Made by a program: the position numbers and the translations under genes. The notes beneath the pieces were generated by a model, which saw only the letters and a list, made by a program, of their open reading frames with translations, did not search any database and was not told where the DNA came from. From positions 1 to 64,000 of the forward strand of contig NZ_JAKILA010000014.1 in NCBI RefSeq assembly GCF_023283885.1: a DNA stretch of 64,000 bases, in the 5' to 3' direction. The DNA is from Shewanella basaltis (GTDB lineage Bacteria > Pseudomonadota > Gammaproteobacteria > Enterobacterales > Shewanellaceae). Within the stretch, counting starts at the first letter, position 1, and every line of letters begins with the position of its first letter. Below are positions 16,475 to 26,540 of this stretch, in pieces.

Positions 16475-16939
16475 ATGAAAAAGGTCAATGTTGTTTTTGG
16501 TACTGTCTATGGTAGTGCACAATTTACTGCTGAAACCATTACAAAGGCGATTGCAAAATTGGGGTTTAGCACTAAACTTTGGCAGCCAAACGAACTATCA
16601 GGGTTTGTACCCGCACAAGATGAGTTGTTGATTGTGGTGTGTTCAACCACAGGTCAAGGTGATATTCCTGACGACATTGCCCCTTGGTTTAATGAATTGA
16701 AGCATAATGCGCCTTATTTGCCGGCACTTAAATACAGTTTGATTGGTTTAGGCGATTCAAGCTATGACACATTTTGTGGTGCCATAAAACAGTTTGATGA
16801 GCTGTTTACTGAGTTAGGGGCTAAATCGTTACTTGATAGATTAGACATTGATGCATGCGAAACAATGGAACCTGAAATTGAAGCGAAATCATGGATAGCC
16901 AGTTGGCAAAACGCAGTCAGTTCGGCAATCGAAGCCTAA
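16475..16939 (+). CDS. yqcA: YqcA/MioC-like flavodoxin
   Basis: The 154-residue protein has a flavodoxin fold with the FMN phosphate loop GTVYGSAQFT at about 9-18, the TTGQGDIPDD loop at about 63-72 and GLGDSSYDTFCGA at about 90-102. It belongs to the short-chain flavodoxins YqcA/MioC, electron carriers of unclear partner. The last 49 bp overlap the start of the PTS gene in another frame. Confidence 0.88.
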   Translation: MKKVNVVFGTVYGSAQFTAETITKAIAKLGFSTKLWQPNELSGFVPAQDELLIVVCSTTGQGDIPDDIAPWFNELKHNAPYLPALKYSLIGLGDSSYDTFCGAIKQFDELFTELGAKSLLDRLDIDACETMEPEIEAKSWIASWQNAVSSAIEA

Positions 16940-18372
16940 GTTTTATTACCCAGCAGTGGTTTAAATTTGCCCAGCGCTTGAGCCAAGCGCTGTTGATCCC
17001 TATTGCCATATTACCTGCCGCTGGGGTGATGCTTGGTCTAACCGTTAACCCTTTGCCTTTTATTCCGGCCGAACTCAATATTGTGTTGTCAGCAGTTGGT
17101 AATTTGGTATTTACCATGATGCCACTGTTATTTAGTGTGGCAATTGCCATTGGGTTTTGCCGTGATCAAGGTATTGCGGCGTTTTCTGCGGTATTTGGTT
17201 TTGGTGTTTTTTTATCAACGATGGGCGCGCTTACTGACATTTATGGTTTAGTGTCACGGCCATTGTGGGGAATGCAAACCATAGATACAGGAATTGCAGG
17301 AGGCATGTTGGTTGGCGGCATCACTTGCCTTGCGGTGAATTTAAGCCAACATGTCAAACTGCCGGCAATATTTTCTTTTTTTGAAGGCCGCCGAAGTGCG
17401 CCAATTATAATTATTCCCTTATCTATGATGTTGGCGTATGTGTTAAGTCACGTATGGCCTCCATTGTCTTTGGTTATTGAACACCTTTCTGATTGGGCCG
17501 TTTATCAAGATCCTGCCATCGCTTTTGGCGTGTATGGGACGGTAGAGCGCCTGTTAATTCCATTAGGACTTCATCATATTTGGAATGCGCCATTTTACCT
17601 TGAAGTGGGCCAATATATTAATCAGGGTAACCTTGTCAGAGGGGAGGTTGCTCGTTATTTGGCAGGCGATCCGCTTGCTGGCAATTTAGCGGGCGGCTAT
17701 TTAATTAAAATGTTTGGTCTGCCTGCTGCAGCACTTGCTATTTGGCGATGTGCTGATAAGTCCGAACGTAACAGGGTGGCGGGTATTATGTTATCTGCTG
17801 CAACAGCAAGTTGGCTTACTGGCGTGACAGAGCCAATTGAGTTTGCTTTTATGTTTATTGCGCCAGTGCTCTTTTTTGCCCACGCCTTGTTAACGGGTAT
17901 TGCTTACAGTGTGTGTATTTTATTAGAAGTTCACCACAGCATTGTGTTTTCTCATGGTTTAGTTGATTTTACGTTATTGTTTTCTCGCTCGGCCAATACC
18001 TACTGGATTTGGATCCTTGGCCCAATTACATCCATTATTTATTACAGTCTTTTTAGAGCCAGTATTTTAGCCTTTAATTTAAAAACGCCTGGTCGAATTG
18101 ACCCACAAGACGATCCACACTCTGAACCAAAAGAAAGCTTACGAGCGATGATTTCTGCTTTAGGGGGGCGAGGCAATATTGTTGAAATTAATGCTTGTCT
18201 CACTCGTTTACGGATTAGCGTGAATCAGGCTGATTTAATCGATAAACCCAGGTTAATGCGCCTAGGCGCCAAAGGGGTTGTTGTTATGGGCAAAGGTGTA
18301 CAGGTGGTATATGGCACAAAAGCCGAGTCTTTGCGTAAATTGCTGCAAAAGTATCTTGATTCTCGTAAATAA
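16891..18372 (+). CDS. PTS glucose/GlcNAc-family EIICB component
   Basis: This membrane permease plus phosphotransfer domain imports and phosphorylates a sugar. The EIIC part (residues ~20-390) has the family entry LLIPIAILPAAGVMLGL, the HHIWNAPF substrate loop and GVTEPIEFAFMF. The EIIB domain (~410-493) has the phosphocysteine Cys436 in NACLTRLRIS. No EIIA domain is fused, so a separate EIIA(Glc) is needed. ATG at 16891 lies inside yqcA; no better start is seen before the first helix, so a 49-bp overlap is likely. Glucose or GlcNAc specificity cannot be told. No metabolic gene or regulator is adjacent. Confidence 0.85.
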   Translation: MDSQLAKRSQFGNRSLSFITQQWFKFAQRLSQALLIPIAILPAAGVMLGLTVNPLPFIPAELNIVLSAVGNLVFTMMPLLFSVAIAIGFCRDQGIAAFSAVFGFGVFLSTMGALTDIYGLVSRPLWGMQTIDTGIAGGMLVGGITCLAVNLSQHVKLPAIFSFFEGRRSAPIIIIPLSMMLAYVLSHVWPPLSLVIEHLSDWAVYQDPAIAFGVYGTVERLLIPLGLHHIWNAPFYLEVGQYINQGNLVRGEVARYLAGDPLAGNLAGGYLIKMFGLPAAALAIWRCADKSERNRVAGIMLSAATASWLTGVTEPIEFAFMFIAPVLFFAHALLTGIAYSVCILLEVHHSIVFSHGLVDFTLLFSRSANTYWIWILGPITSIIYYSLFRASILAFNLKTPGRIDPQDDPHSEPKESLRAMISALGGRGNIVEINACLTRLRISVNQADLIDKPRLMRLGAKGVVVMGKGVQVVYGTKAESLRKLLQKYLDSRK

Positions 18373-18516
18373 CACTCAGAGCGCGTTTATTGGCGTGCCA
18401 ACGTCGGTTTTTTGAGCCTTTATGAGAATTTATCATTAAAAAAACTCCCCAAAGTGACCGGTTCAATGGCAAACTGACTGCATTCTATTTTTAGCTGTTC
18501 ATTTGGAGTCACCAGC

Positions 18517-19386
18517 GTGAGTAAACAATCTAACCAACCCCATTCCACCCCATTACAGCGTAAAGTGCTAATTACAGATTGTGCTGATGCTAAAGGACTC
18601 ATCGCAAAAATTACCCATGTGTGTTTTGCCAATGAGCTTAATATTATAAAAAACACTGAATTTGTCGATCATGCCCAAGGACGCTTTTTTATGCGTGCAG
18701 AACTTGAAGGGCATTTTGATGATGAGCGTCTGCTTGCTGAACTACGCGCGGTATTACCTGCACAAAATCACATGAAATTGGTCGATATGTGTACCAAGCG
18801 TATTGTGATTATGGTAACAAAAGAAGCCCATTGTTTAGGTGATATTCTGATGAAGTCATACTATGGCGGCTTAGACGTTGAGATTGCGGCGGTTGTCGGT
18901 AACTATGATGTATTAAAACCGTTAACCGAAAAATTTGATATCCCATTTCACTATGTTAGCCATGAAGGCTTAAATCGCCAAGAGCATGAGCAAGCCATGC
19001 TCGAGGTGATTAAACCTTACAATCCCGATTTTGTTGTACTGGCTAAGTTTATGCGTGTGTTAACGCCAGAATTTGTATCGGCGTTTGCGGATAAAATTAT
19101 CAATATTCACCATTCATTTTTACCTGCTTTTATTGGCGCATCACCTTACAAACAAGCGTGGGATCGTGGGGTTAAAATTATTGGTGCTACAGCACACTTT
19201 GTTAATAATCATCTTGATGAAGGCCCGATTATTAAACAGGATGTGATATCTGTTGATCATAGCTACAGTGCCGAAGAGTTGGCTCACAATGGTCGTGATG
19301 TTGAAAAAAGTGTGCTGAGTAAAGCATTGCAGTTGGTGTTAAACGAACAAGTGGTGGTTTACGGTAACAAAACAGTTGTTTTTTAG
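18517..19386 (+). CDS. purU: Formyltetrahydrofolate deformylase
   Basis: PurU hydrolyses 10-formyl-THF to formate and THF, supplying formate for purine synthesis and balancing one-carbon pools. The 289-residue protein has an N-terminal ACT domain (residues ~15-95; LITDCADAKGLIAKIT) and a formyltransferase-type catalytic domain. The catalytic Asn and His are in INIHHSFLPAF, and the Asp in LDEGPII. GTG at 18517 is chosen because TGGAG lies about 9 bases upstream. It is monocistronic. Confidence 0.95.
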   Translation: MSKQSNQPHSTPLQRKVLITDCADAKGLIAKITHVCFANELNIIKNTEFVDHAQGRFFMRAELEGHFDDERLLAELRAVLPAQNHMKLVDMCTKRIVIMVTKEAHCLGDILMKSYYGGLDVEIAAVVGNYDVLKPLTEKFDIPFHYVSHEGLNRQEHEQAMLEVIKPYNPDFVVLAKFMRVLTPEFVSAFADKIINIHHSFLPAFIGASPYKQAWDRGVKIIGATAHFVNNHLDEGPIIKQDVISVDHSYSAEELAHNGRDVEKSVLSKALQLVLNEQVVVYGNKTVVF

Positions 19387-19588
19387 TCTCTAAGTTGGCA
19401 TAACTTGAGTGATATTTAATTGATAATGTTATCTTTAGTTATGCCGTATTCTTGCCGATATAAATCGTATGCTATTGTTAGTTATATTACTAATACAGTC
19501 ATTCAAATATCGTTAATTGCTCTATTCGATAAGTGTTTATTCAATGCTCAAAAATAGTTAGGTCATTTAATATTTTATAGGATGAACC

Positions 19589-21484
19589 ATGTTACAAAAA
19601 GCTGATTTTTTCCTCAAACCGTCTGAAGTGCCTAAAAGTGCCAATTTGTGTTGGGGAATTTTAAACGATCGGCTAGAGCTCATTAAGTTAAGTGAGCCCT
19701 TGTATAAATTAATTAAAAAGCCTATTTCTGCAATATTAAAACAGCCGATATTAAATGCATTTCCGACGTTAGCGCTTGAGGGGATTGACTTTAGTGATCG
19801 TAAAAAAAACCATGTGATTAACTTTGTCGACGACAAAGGTCATGCGCTTCAAGCAAGGCTTACCGCAATAGAAGAAAGCGGCGAGCATTGGTGTATCTCG
19901 ATTATTGAAATTGAATTGGATAAGGCCTGGTTAAATGAGCTGCATCCCGATTATCACCAAGCCATTCAGTCCAGTGATGATTGGCTTGAGCAAATCGAAG
20001 AAGTGATTAATGCCAGTGGTGATTTAGTATTTACTACCGCAATAAAACAGGGGTTATCATTAACTAAATCTCAAGTCGGCTATGTTCACATTTATAGTGA
20101 AAAGTCGAATCAAATTGTCAAAACAGCCTGGAATGAAGATGTCGGCGATTATTTTTCAATTCCTAAGCAACAAACATATAAAGCCGATTCTGGACTTTGG
20201 GCTGAAACCATTAAAACGCGCAAACCCGTTATCCATAACGATTTAACGGAGATCATTGCGGGTAAAAGTCAAAAAGACGGTTTTTTTGCTTTTAAAAACC
20301 ACCTTTGTATTCCTATTCATTATCGCAAAAAACTGGTGGGGATCATTGGCGTAGGTAATCGAGATAATCCTTATACCCAAGTTGATGCCAAATCATTAAC
20401 TATTTTTGCCACCATTTTATGGCACAGTGTTGAACTGCCTAGGACGATGAAAGCGGTATCGCATCAGTCCAGTATTATTAAATCCCAAAAAGAAAAGATG
20501 ACGCTCATTTTAGTGCAGCTGATTGGGGCGATTTCAGAAGCACTTGAACTTAAAGATGCTTACACTGCCGGACATCAAAAGTCAGTTGCACAATTAAGTT
20601 ATTTGATGGGTGAAAAAATGGGTTTATCGCCCGAGTGCCTTGAAGGGCTAAAATTAGGGGCTCTGATCCACGATATCGGCAAATTGGCATTACCAAGCCA
20701 AATATTATCCAAACCATCACGATTGACCGAGGCAGAATTTGCCATGGTTAAAGAGCATCCTGAGCAAGGGGCATTAATTATTGATGAGGTCGAGTTTCCA
20801 TGGCCGATTAAGCAAATGATTTTACAGCATCATGAGCGTTTAGATGGCTCGGGTTACCCTAAAGGGCTTAAAGGGAAAGACATTATATTAGAGGCTAAAA
20901 TCATTGCGGTAGCAGATATTGCCGATTCCATTTTAAGCCACAGACCCTACCGTGCATCATTAGGCATGGACGTATTAACTAAAGAGTTATTAAGAGGTCG
21001 GGGCAAGCAGTATGACGCTCAGGTTGTTGATGCTTGTTTAGATATTTTGGCGGTTGAAGACTTTAATGAGCAAGAATATGTGTCCAGTTTAACCTTGTCG
21101 CCGGTGGTCATCCTTGAGGAGTACCATACCTTAGAACATGCAGAAGCCATGATGAAAAAGGCTAAACTAGGTGTTGCTGTGGTGCTTTCAGAAAAAGAGC
21201 GCAAGCCCATTGGCGTGGTTGATAATCAAATATTAGCCTTCTGGCATAGCCCATTTATTGATACTGCTGCTGAGCGGGCCGCAGACAGAAGTTTACTCAA
21301 TAAACGGGTTCATCAAATTATGGCGCATAAAATGAACGTGATCCGCGATCATACTTTTTTAAATGACGCTAAAATCAGTTTAGAAAAAACCAATGCTAAT
21401 TATTTGTTAGTGCAAAATGATAAAGATCAGATCACCGGCATGCTAACGTGGCAGATTTTGGCCAATGCAATGTTAAAAAAATAA
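19589..21484 (+). CDS. GAF / HD-GYP / tandem-CBS c-di-GMP phosphodiesterase
   Basis: This 631-residue cytoplasmic protein is predicted to hydrolyse c-di-GMP. An N-terminal ~120 residues look like a degenerate PAS-type domain. A GAF domain follows at ~130-285 (QVGYVHIYS, CIPIHYRKKLVGIIGVGN). The HD-GYP domain spans ~310-490 with the HD pair at 361-362 (LIHDIGK) and HHERLDGSGYP at 414-424, complete for catalysis. A CBS pair occupies ~500-628 (GVAVVLSEKERKPIGVV ... YLLVQNDKDQITGML), suggesting nucleotide sensing. This domain order is uncommon. A terminator follows at 21692, beyond a MITE-like insertion. Confidence 0.9.
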   Translation: MLQKADFFLKPSEVPKSANLCWGILNDRLELIKLSEPLYKLIKKPISAILKQPILNAFPTLALEGIDFSDRKKNHVINFVDDKGHALQARLTAIEESGEHWCISIIEIELDKAWLNELHPDYHQAIQSSDDWLEQIEEVINASGDLVFTTAIKQGLSLTKSQVGYVHIYSEKSNQIVKTAWNEDVGDYFSIPKQQTYKADSGLWAETIKTRKPVIHNDLTEIIAGKSQKDGFFAFKNHLCIPIHYRKKLVGIIGVGNRDNPYTQVDAKSLTIFATILWHSVELPRTMKAVSHQSSIIKSQKEKMTLILVQLIGAISEALELKDAYTAGHQKSVAQLSYLMGEKMGLSPECLEGLKLGALIHDIGKLALPSQILSKPSRLTEAEFAMVKEHPEQGALIIDEVEFPWPIKQMILQHHERLDGSGYPKGLKGKDIILEAKIIAVADIADSILSHRPYRASLGMDVLTKELLRGRGKQYDAQVVDACLDILAVEDFNEQEYVSSLTLSPVVILEEYHTLEHAEAMMKKAKLGVAVVLSEKERKPIGVVDNQILAFWHSPFIDTAAERAADRSLLNKRVHQIMAHKMNVIRDHTFLNDAKISLEKTNANYLLVQNDKDQITGMLTWQILANAMLKK

Positions 21485-21494
21485 TCCCAATGAT

Positions 21495-21680
21495 ATGAAT
21501 AATATATAGCACAGGAAAAATCGCTTAGAACAAGGCAGAGATTACAGCGAGGTAGTTGTTAAAGCGGGGGAGTTATTAGTGCGTGGTAGCTGTTTTATCT
21601 TCAACATGTTTTACGAGGTAAAAAGCGATGTTAATCAGTAGGCATGAGCATACTTTGTGCTGATTGGTAACATTGACAGT
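21495..21680 (-). mobile_element. MITE-like element family C, copy 1
   Basis: The stretch aligns, in reverse orientation, with 55985-56128. Shared blocks include AAATCGCTTAGAACAAGGCAG, AGGTAGTTGTT, CTTCAACATGT, ACGAGGT and TTTGTGCTGATTGG. It has a ~35-bp extra segment in the middle. It carries no ORF, and its ends are approximate. Confidence 0.6.
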
Positions 21681-21691
21681 GCAGCTTGCTA

Positions 21692-21717
21692 AAAAAGGCG
21701 CTAAATAGCGCCTTTTT
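21692..21717. terminator. Rho-independent terminator
   Basis: AAAAAGGCGCT-AAAT-AGCGCCTTTTT forms a perfect stem with A and T tracts. It can end the HD-GYP transcript on the plus strand and probably dapD on the minus strand. Confidence 0.9.
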
Positions 21718-21748
21718 GATGGTTGTTTGTTACCAAGATATTAATCAA

Positions 21749-21891
21749 CCTGAGATCGGAATAATAAACGCCTTTAAACAGTCCTTTGCCCTGTTAACTG
21801 CGTTGAGCAGAACAAATGACAAGCTTGAAAGTGATAAAGGGTAACATGTTGATTTTAATGGCATAAGTTCATTCCTTATCCCGAACTCAGG
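21749..21891. mobile_element. MITE-like element family B, copy 1, with 8-bp target duplication
   Basis: The 143-bp element has imperfect terminal inverted repeats (CCTGAGATCGGAATAA / TTATCCCGAACTCAGG). It is flanked by a perfect 8-bp direct repeat TTAATCAA (21741-21748 and 21892-21899). The right-hand repeat contains the dapD stop codon. It shares the internal blocks AACAGTCCTTTGCCCTG and AGCAGAACAAATGACAAGC with 56839-57030. No ORF is present. The transposase family is not recognised. Confidence 0.85.
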
Positions 21892-22716
21892 TTAATCAAC
21901 AATACGCAGTAGTTCGTTAATACCTACTTTACCGCGTGTTTTAGCATCGACTTTCTTGACGATGATGGCTGCATACAAGCTGTATTTACCACAAGCAGAA
22001 GGCAAGTTGCCAGATACTACCACTGAGCCAGCAGGCACTCGACCATAATGGATTTCGCCGGTTTCACGGTCAAAAATGCGCGTGCTTTGGCCAATATACA
22101 CCCCCATTGAAATCACGCTGCCTTCTTCAACCACAACGCCTTCTACGATTTCGCTGCGCGCGCCGATAAAGCAGTTGTCTTCAATAATGGTTGGGCCGGC
22201 TTGTAATGGCTCAAGAACACCACCAATGCCAACACCACCAGAGAGGTGAACGTTTTTACCTATTTGTGCGCATGAGCCAACGGTTGCCCAAGTATCAACC
22301 ATGGTGCCTTCGTCAACAAATGCACCTAAGTTTACGTAAGATGGCATTAATACGGTATTTTTACCGATAAATGAGCCTCTACGCACTGTCGCAGGTGGCA
22401 CAACACGGATACCTTCAGCTTTAAAGCGTGCTTCGTCATAGTCGGCAAACTTTTGCGGTACTTTGTCGAAATATTTAGTGTCACCACCGTCAATCACACC
22501 GTTATCAAAAATACGGAACGACAATAACACCGCTTTTTTTAGCCATTGGTGAACATGCCATTCACCGTCAATTTTTTCAGCAACGCGTGCTTCGCCTTTA
22601 TCTAACATGTTGATGACAGTTTCAACATCAGCACGGACACTTGCATCTACACTCGTTGGTGAAATGTTTTGGCGTGTTTCGAATGCTGCTTCAATGCGTT
22701 GGCGTAAAGCCTCCAT
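21892..22716 (-). CDS. dapD: Tetrahydrodipicolinate N-succinyltransferase
   Basis: DapD succinylates tetrahydrodipicolinate in the lysine/diaminopimelate pathway. The 274-residue length matches E. coli. The left-handed beta-helix of hexapeptide repeats is seen in the middle ([54 protein letters not shown]). It is last in a probable glnD-dapD unit, 62 bp after glnD. A MITE is inserted directly at its stop codon, separating the gene from the terminator at 21692. Confidence 0.97.
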   Translation of the reverse strand: MEALRQRIEAAFETRQNISPTSVDASVRADVETVINMLDKGEARVAEKIDGEWHVHQWLKKAVLLSFRIFDNGVIDGGDTKYFDKVPQKFADYDEARFKAEGIRVVPPATVRRGSFIGKNTVLMPSYVNLGAFVDEGTMVDTWATVGSCAQIGKNVHLSGGVGIGGVLEPLQAGPTIIEDNCFIGARSEIVEGVVVEEGSVISMGVYIGQSTRIFDRETGEIHYGRVPAGSVVVSGNLPSACGKYSLYAAIIVKKVDAKTRGKVGINELLRIVD

Positions 22717-22777
22717 CGTTTTCTCCTGGTCGGTAATGATTAGCTCAAAATTAGCATAAACATTGTGTTTAAAAAAA

Positions 22778-25351
22778 TTAATTAGACGATTTCAGTGCCT
22801 GGATTAAGGCTTCTGATAATTGTTGCTGTTGCGTCTCATCTAGCGCTGCGCCGCTATGGGTTTGCAAGATAAAGAAATCTTCTGCGCGTTCACCAATAGT
22901 GGTGATTTTGGCCGCTAATAATGTCACTCCGCAACGATAAAATGTGTCACCGACTTTAGCCAGTAACCCGGGGGTATCTAAAGTGATTAATTCCATCATA
23001 CTTGTACCATGACGGGCACTGGGTAAGAAACTCACGTGAGTAGCAACATTAAAAGGTTTCATGATCCGCGCCAGTTTTCTGAACTTAGGCAGCTTTGGAT
23101 TTTCACTCGCTAAAGCTTTTTCGAGCGCTTTACGAACACTTTGAATGCGCGACAACTGAATAATCGGCTCACCATCTTGTTCTAATATGACAAAAGTATC
23201 GAGTGCATAGTTGTCTTTTGAGGTCATGATGTTGGCATCATGGACATTGATGTTTTTATTGTCTAGTACGGTCATTACCGTGGCAAACAGTTTGGGCTTA
23301 TCTTTGCTGTAAATAAACAGTTCGGTGCCGCCTCGGGTGGTGTGCTTAGACATTAACACTAATGGCTCGTCGCGGTTGTGCTTTAAAATGGCTTCGGCAT
23401 GCCAGGCAACTTGGTTTGGCTGGTGACGTAAAAAGTAATCCGTTTTAAAACGTGACCATAATGTGTCCATGTCTTTTTCTTTTAAGCCACGACGGATCAG
23501 TTCTTTTTTGGCCTTAGCTTGGATCTCGCTTACGCGCGCTTTCACATCGACTGGTTTTTCCTTACCTCGGGCCAATACGCGCTGTGTCGAGAAATATAAA
23601 TCGCGAAGTAGAGACGCTTTCCAGTTGTTCCAGGTTTTTTCATTGGTGGCGCAAATATCGGCAACGGTAAGGCAATACAAATAGCTTAAATGAATCGTGT
23701 CATGCACTTTATCGGCAAACTCAGCTACTACATCAGGATCTGAAATATCGCGACGTTGGGCGGTAACAGACATCACTAAATGATTTTCAACTAGCCATGC
23801 AACAAGGCGTCCGTCATGATCGTTCATGCCATGCAATTTACAAAAGTCGATGGCATCTTTTGAACCAAGCTTACTGTGATCGCCGCCACGACCTTTGGCA
23901 ATATCATGAAATATTGCGCCGAGTACCAATAAGCCTTTTTTAGGTAGCTGGTTGATTAATATCGCCCCAAGAGGGAACTCATCTTTTTGTTCCGCTTGAG
24001 AAAAACGTTCAATGTTAAGCAGTAATCTGTGGGTGTGTTCATCAACGGTATAGGCATGGAATAGGTCAAATTGCATTTGGCCTTCAATTTTACGCCATGC
24101 GGGTAAATACGACGATAAAATACCGTGTTTATGCATAAATGATAACGCTTCAATGCCTCTGGGATGCTTTAAAATTTCCATCAGCACTTTGCGACAGGCA
24201 GGGTTATCTTGCAATGGCGCGGTTAACCCACGGCGAGCGTTTCGCAGTAAACGTAAGGTTGGGGCGTAAATATCTTGAATGTTAGAGTTTTTCGCTATCA
24301 TTAAAAATAAACGTAAAATCTCTTCATTAGCGCGAGTGAATAACTCATCGTCTAATACTTCAATGTAACGACCACGGCGTTGAAATTGCTCGTTGATGGG
24401 TTGAATTTCTAATGCTTGCGTGTGCCCAAGTGTGGCGCGTTTAAATAGTTGCAATAGCATTTGATTTAGCTCCATCACTCGGCGTACCGTGCGATAGTAG
24501 CGTTTCATCATTTGCTCAACCGCGAGCTGTGTCGCGTCTTCATAGCCAAGTAAACTGGCTATTTGTCGTTGTAAATCGAACAGCAGCCGGTTTTCATTGC
24601 GATTGGCGGTGATGTGCAGTGCAAAACGGATTTCCCACAAAAAGTTTTGGCACTCTAGTAGCTCTTCAAGCTCTGCAGGCGCTAGAAAGTCATGCTCGAC
24701 CAGTTCTTCTAAGGTGGCGGCATCAAAGTGGCGCATGGCGACCCAAGCAATGGTTTGAATGTCGCGCAGGCCACCAGGGCAGGTTTTAATGTTAGGTTCT
24801 AAATCAAAGGCGCTGGCTTTGCTGTGGCGGGTAATCTGCTCGTCTTTTTTGGCATTATAAAACTCAAAAGAAGGCCAAAAATCGTGCTGGCGAATGTTAT
24901 CGTAAAGCAAATCAAATAAATGCTCATTTCCGGATAAAAGCCTTGCCTCGATTAAATTGGTTGCAATGGTGATGTCCAATTTACCTTGCTCAATCGTTTG
25001 AGCAACGGTTCGAACACTATGGCCAATTTCAAGCCCGGTATCCCAAAGGTAAGTAATAAATTGACTTAGTTGACTTTCAAGCTCTGCTGATAATGGTTCA
25101 TCGCTAATTAAAAATAATAAATCAATGTCAGAGTAGGGGTGCAGTTCTGCGCGGCCGTAACCACCGACCGCAACCAAGGCAAGTGCATCGGTATTTAATG
25201 CAAAGTCTTGCCATGCTTGGGTTAATAAGGAATCAACAAATTGACTGCGATGTTTAACAATCTCAGCGATGGGATGCTTTGCTGTGTATTGCTCAACTAA
25301 GCGCTGGTTTAAGTCTAGTAATGCATTTTTGGCGGCCAGCGCAGTATTCAT
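22778..25351 (-). CDS. glnD: Bifunctional [protein-PII] uridylyltransferase/uridylyl-removing enzyme
   Basis: GlnD is the glutamine sensor that uridylylates or deuridylylates PII. The 857-residue protein has the nucleotidyltransferase motif GGYGRAEL at 63-70 with catalytic Asp75 and Asp77. A central HD domain ([14 protein letters not shown]) performs deuridylylation. Two C-terminal ACT domains bind glutamine ([18 protein letters not shown] and [19 protein letters not shown]). It lies between map (20 bp upstream) and dapD, the conserved map-glnD-dapD order. Confidence 0.97.
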   Translation of the reverse strand: MNTALAAKNALLDLNQRLVEQYTAKHPIAEIVKHRSQFVDSLLTQAWQDFALNTDALALVAVGGYGRAELHPYSDIDLLFLISDEPLSAELESQLSQFITYLWDTGLEIGHSVRTVAQTIEQGKLDITIATNLIEARLLSGNEHLFDLLYDNIRQHDFWPSFEFYNAKKDEQITRHSKASAFDLEPNIKTCPGGLRDIQTIAWVAMRHFDAATLEELVEHDFLAPAELEELLECQNFLWEIRFALHITANRNENRLLFDLQRQIASLLGYEDATQLAVEQMMKRYYRTVRRVMELNQMLLQLFKRATLGHTQALEIQPINEQFQRRGRYIEVLDDELFTRANEEILRLFLMIAKNSNIQDIYAPTLRLLRNARRGLTAPLQDNPACRKVLMEILKHPRGIEALSFMHKHGILSSYLPAWRKIEGQMQFDLFHAYTVDEHTHRLLLNIERFSQAEQKDEFPLGAILINQLPKKGLLVLGAIFHDIAKGRGGDHSKLGSKDAIDFCKLHGMNDHDGRLVAWLVENHLVMSVTAQRRDISDPDVVAEFADKVHDTIHLSYLYCLTVADICATNEKTWNNWKASLLRDLYFSTQRVLARGKEKPVDVKARVSEIQAKAKKELIRRGLKEKDMDTLWSRFKTDYFLRHQPNQVAWHAEAILKHNRDEPLVLMSKHTTRGGTELFIYSKDKPKLFATVMTVLDNKNINVHDANIMTSKDNYALDTFVILEQDGEPIIQLSRIQSVRKALEKALASENPKLPKFRKLARIMKPFNVATHVSFLPSARHGTSMMELITLDTPGLLAKVGDTFYRCGVTLLAAKITTIGERAEDFFILQTHSGAALDETQQQQLSEALIQALKSSN

Positions 25352-25371
25352 TGAAAACCTTACTTATTAAT

Positions 25372-26169
25372 TTAGTGGTTAATGATACGAGGGAAGTCTT
25401 CTTCTTCGCGTAAAGTTAATACTTCTACTCCGGTTTCGGTCACAAGCAATGTATGTTCCCATTGAGCAGAGTTTTTACCATCGGAGGTGGTCACTGTCCA
25501 ATTATCGTTTTTGTCCAATACCGTGGTGTGTCGACCAGCGTTAATCATTGGCTCTATGGTAAAACACATGCCTGGTTTGAGCACTGTTTTATCATTGTTT
25601 TTATAATGAACAACTTGCGGCTCTTCATGGAAACCCGCACCAATACCGTGTCCACAATAATCTTGCACGATGGAATACTTATCAAGTCCTGTTTTGCTTG
25701 CTTTGATGAATTTTTCGATAGTTGTGCCTATTTCGCCTAATTTTAAACCAGGGCGTACTTTTCGTATGGCAAGGTACAGGCTTTCTTGGGCAATTCGGCT
25801 TAAGCGTTTATCTTTGGCAGATACCTCACCAATTAAAAACATTTTAGAGGTATCACCATGGTAACCATCTTTGATAACTGTAATATCAATGTTAATCATA
25901 TCGCCTTCTTTTAATACATAATCAGAAGGAATACCGTGGCATACCACTTCGTTTACCGAGGTGCAAATTGACTTAGGAAAACCATGGTAATTGAGTGGGG
26001 CTGAAATCGCACCTTGCTCTTCGGTGTATTTGGCACAAATATCGTTTAACTCATTGGTGCTGACGCCCGCTTTTACAAAAGGAGCTACCATTTCTAATAC
26101 TTGTGCCGCTAATTTACCCGCGGCACGCATTTTTACTATTTCGTCTGCATTTTTTATCACAATACTCAT
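25372..26169 (-). CDS. map: Methionine aminopeptidase type I
   Basis: This enzyme removes the initiator Met from nascent proteins. The 265-residue product has the five-ligand dimetal site in recognisable contexts: NIDITVIKDGYHGD (two Asp), GHGIGAGFHEEP (His), FTIEPM (Glu) and QWEHTLLVT (Glu). It is divergent from rpsB across a 370-bp region, as in E. coli, and is the first gene of the map-glnD-dapD run. Confidence 0.97.
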   Translation of the reverse strand: MSIVIKNADEIVKMRAAGKLAAQVLEMVAPFVKAGVSTNELNDICAKYTEEQGAISAPLNYHGFPKSICTSVNEVVCHGIPSDYVLKEGDMINIDITVIKDGYHGDTSKMFLIGEVSAKDKRLSRIAQESLYLAIRKVRPGLKLGEIGTTIEKFIKASKTGLDKYSIVQDYCGHGIGAGFHEEPQVVHYKNNDKTVLKPGMCFTIEPMINAGRHTTVLDKNDNWTVTTSDGKNSAQWEHTLLVTETGVEVLTLREEEDFPRIINH

Positions 26170-26540
26170 GAAAACTCTCTATCTTTGGACGGTCAAAATT
26201 GGCTGGTTTACCCAAGGATTTTACGGCAAAAATTTGTATTTAGCTGCCGATTATGGTATAAAGCGCGCCGTTGTGTGTAAGATCGTTGTTGTACGGTTCG
26301 AGTTATCTCGATGTTATTTGATGTAATGAAACGCTTATTTTTAAGCATTTTAAACAAATCATCACAAAGAGTTCGGCAAATCGTAAAATATGGCGGCTAT
26401 TATACATGGCAATTAACTTAAATACTAAATCACACACGTATCGACACATTTTTCGGGGTGCTTTCTAATAACAAACGTTATTAGAGGGTCGAAAACATGG
26501 GATGCGTGGAGGTCTAACCCCTTACATTAAGGTATATACA
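26170..26540. promoter_or_regulatory. map/rpsB divergent region with rpsB leader hairpin
   Basis: This 370-bp non-coding region carries the divergent promoters. A perfect 8-bp hairpin CTAATAAC-AAAC-GTTATTAG is at 26465-26484, preceded by GGGGTGC and followed by a GA-rich stretch up to the rpsB ATG. In gammaproteobacteria the rpsB 5' leader is a conserved structure through which S2 represses rpsB-tsf. The hairpin is seen; equivalence to that regulatory site is inferred by position. Confidence 0.6.
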
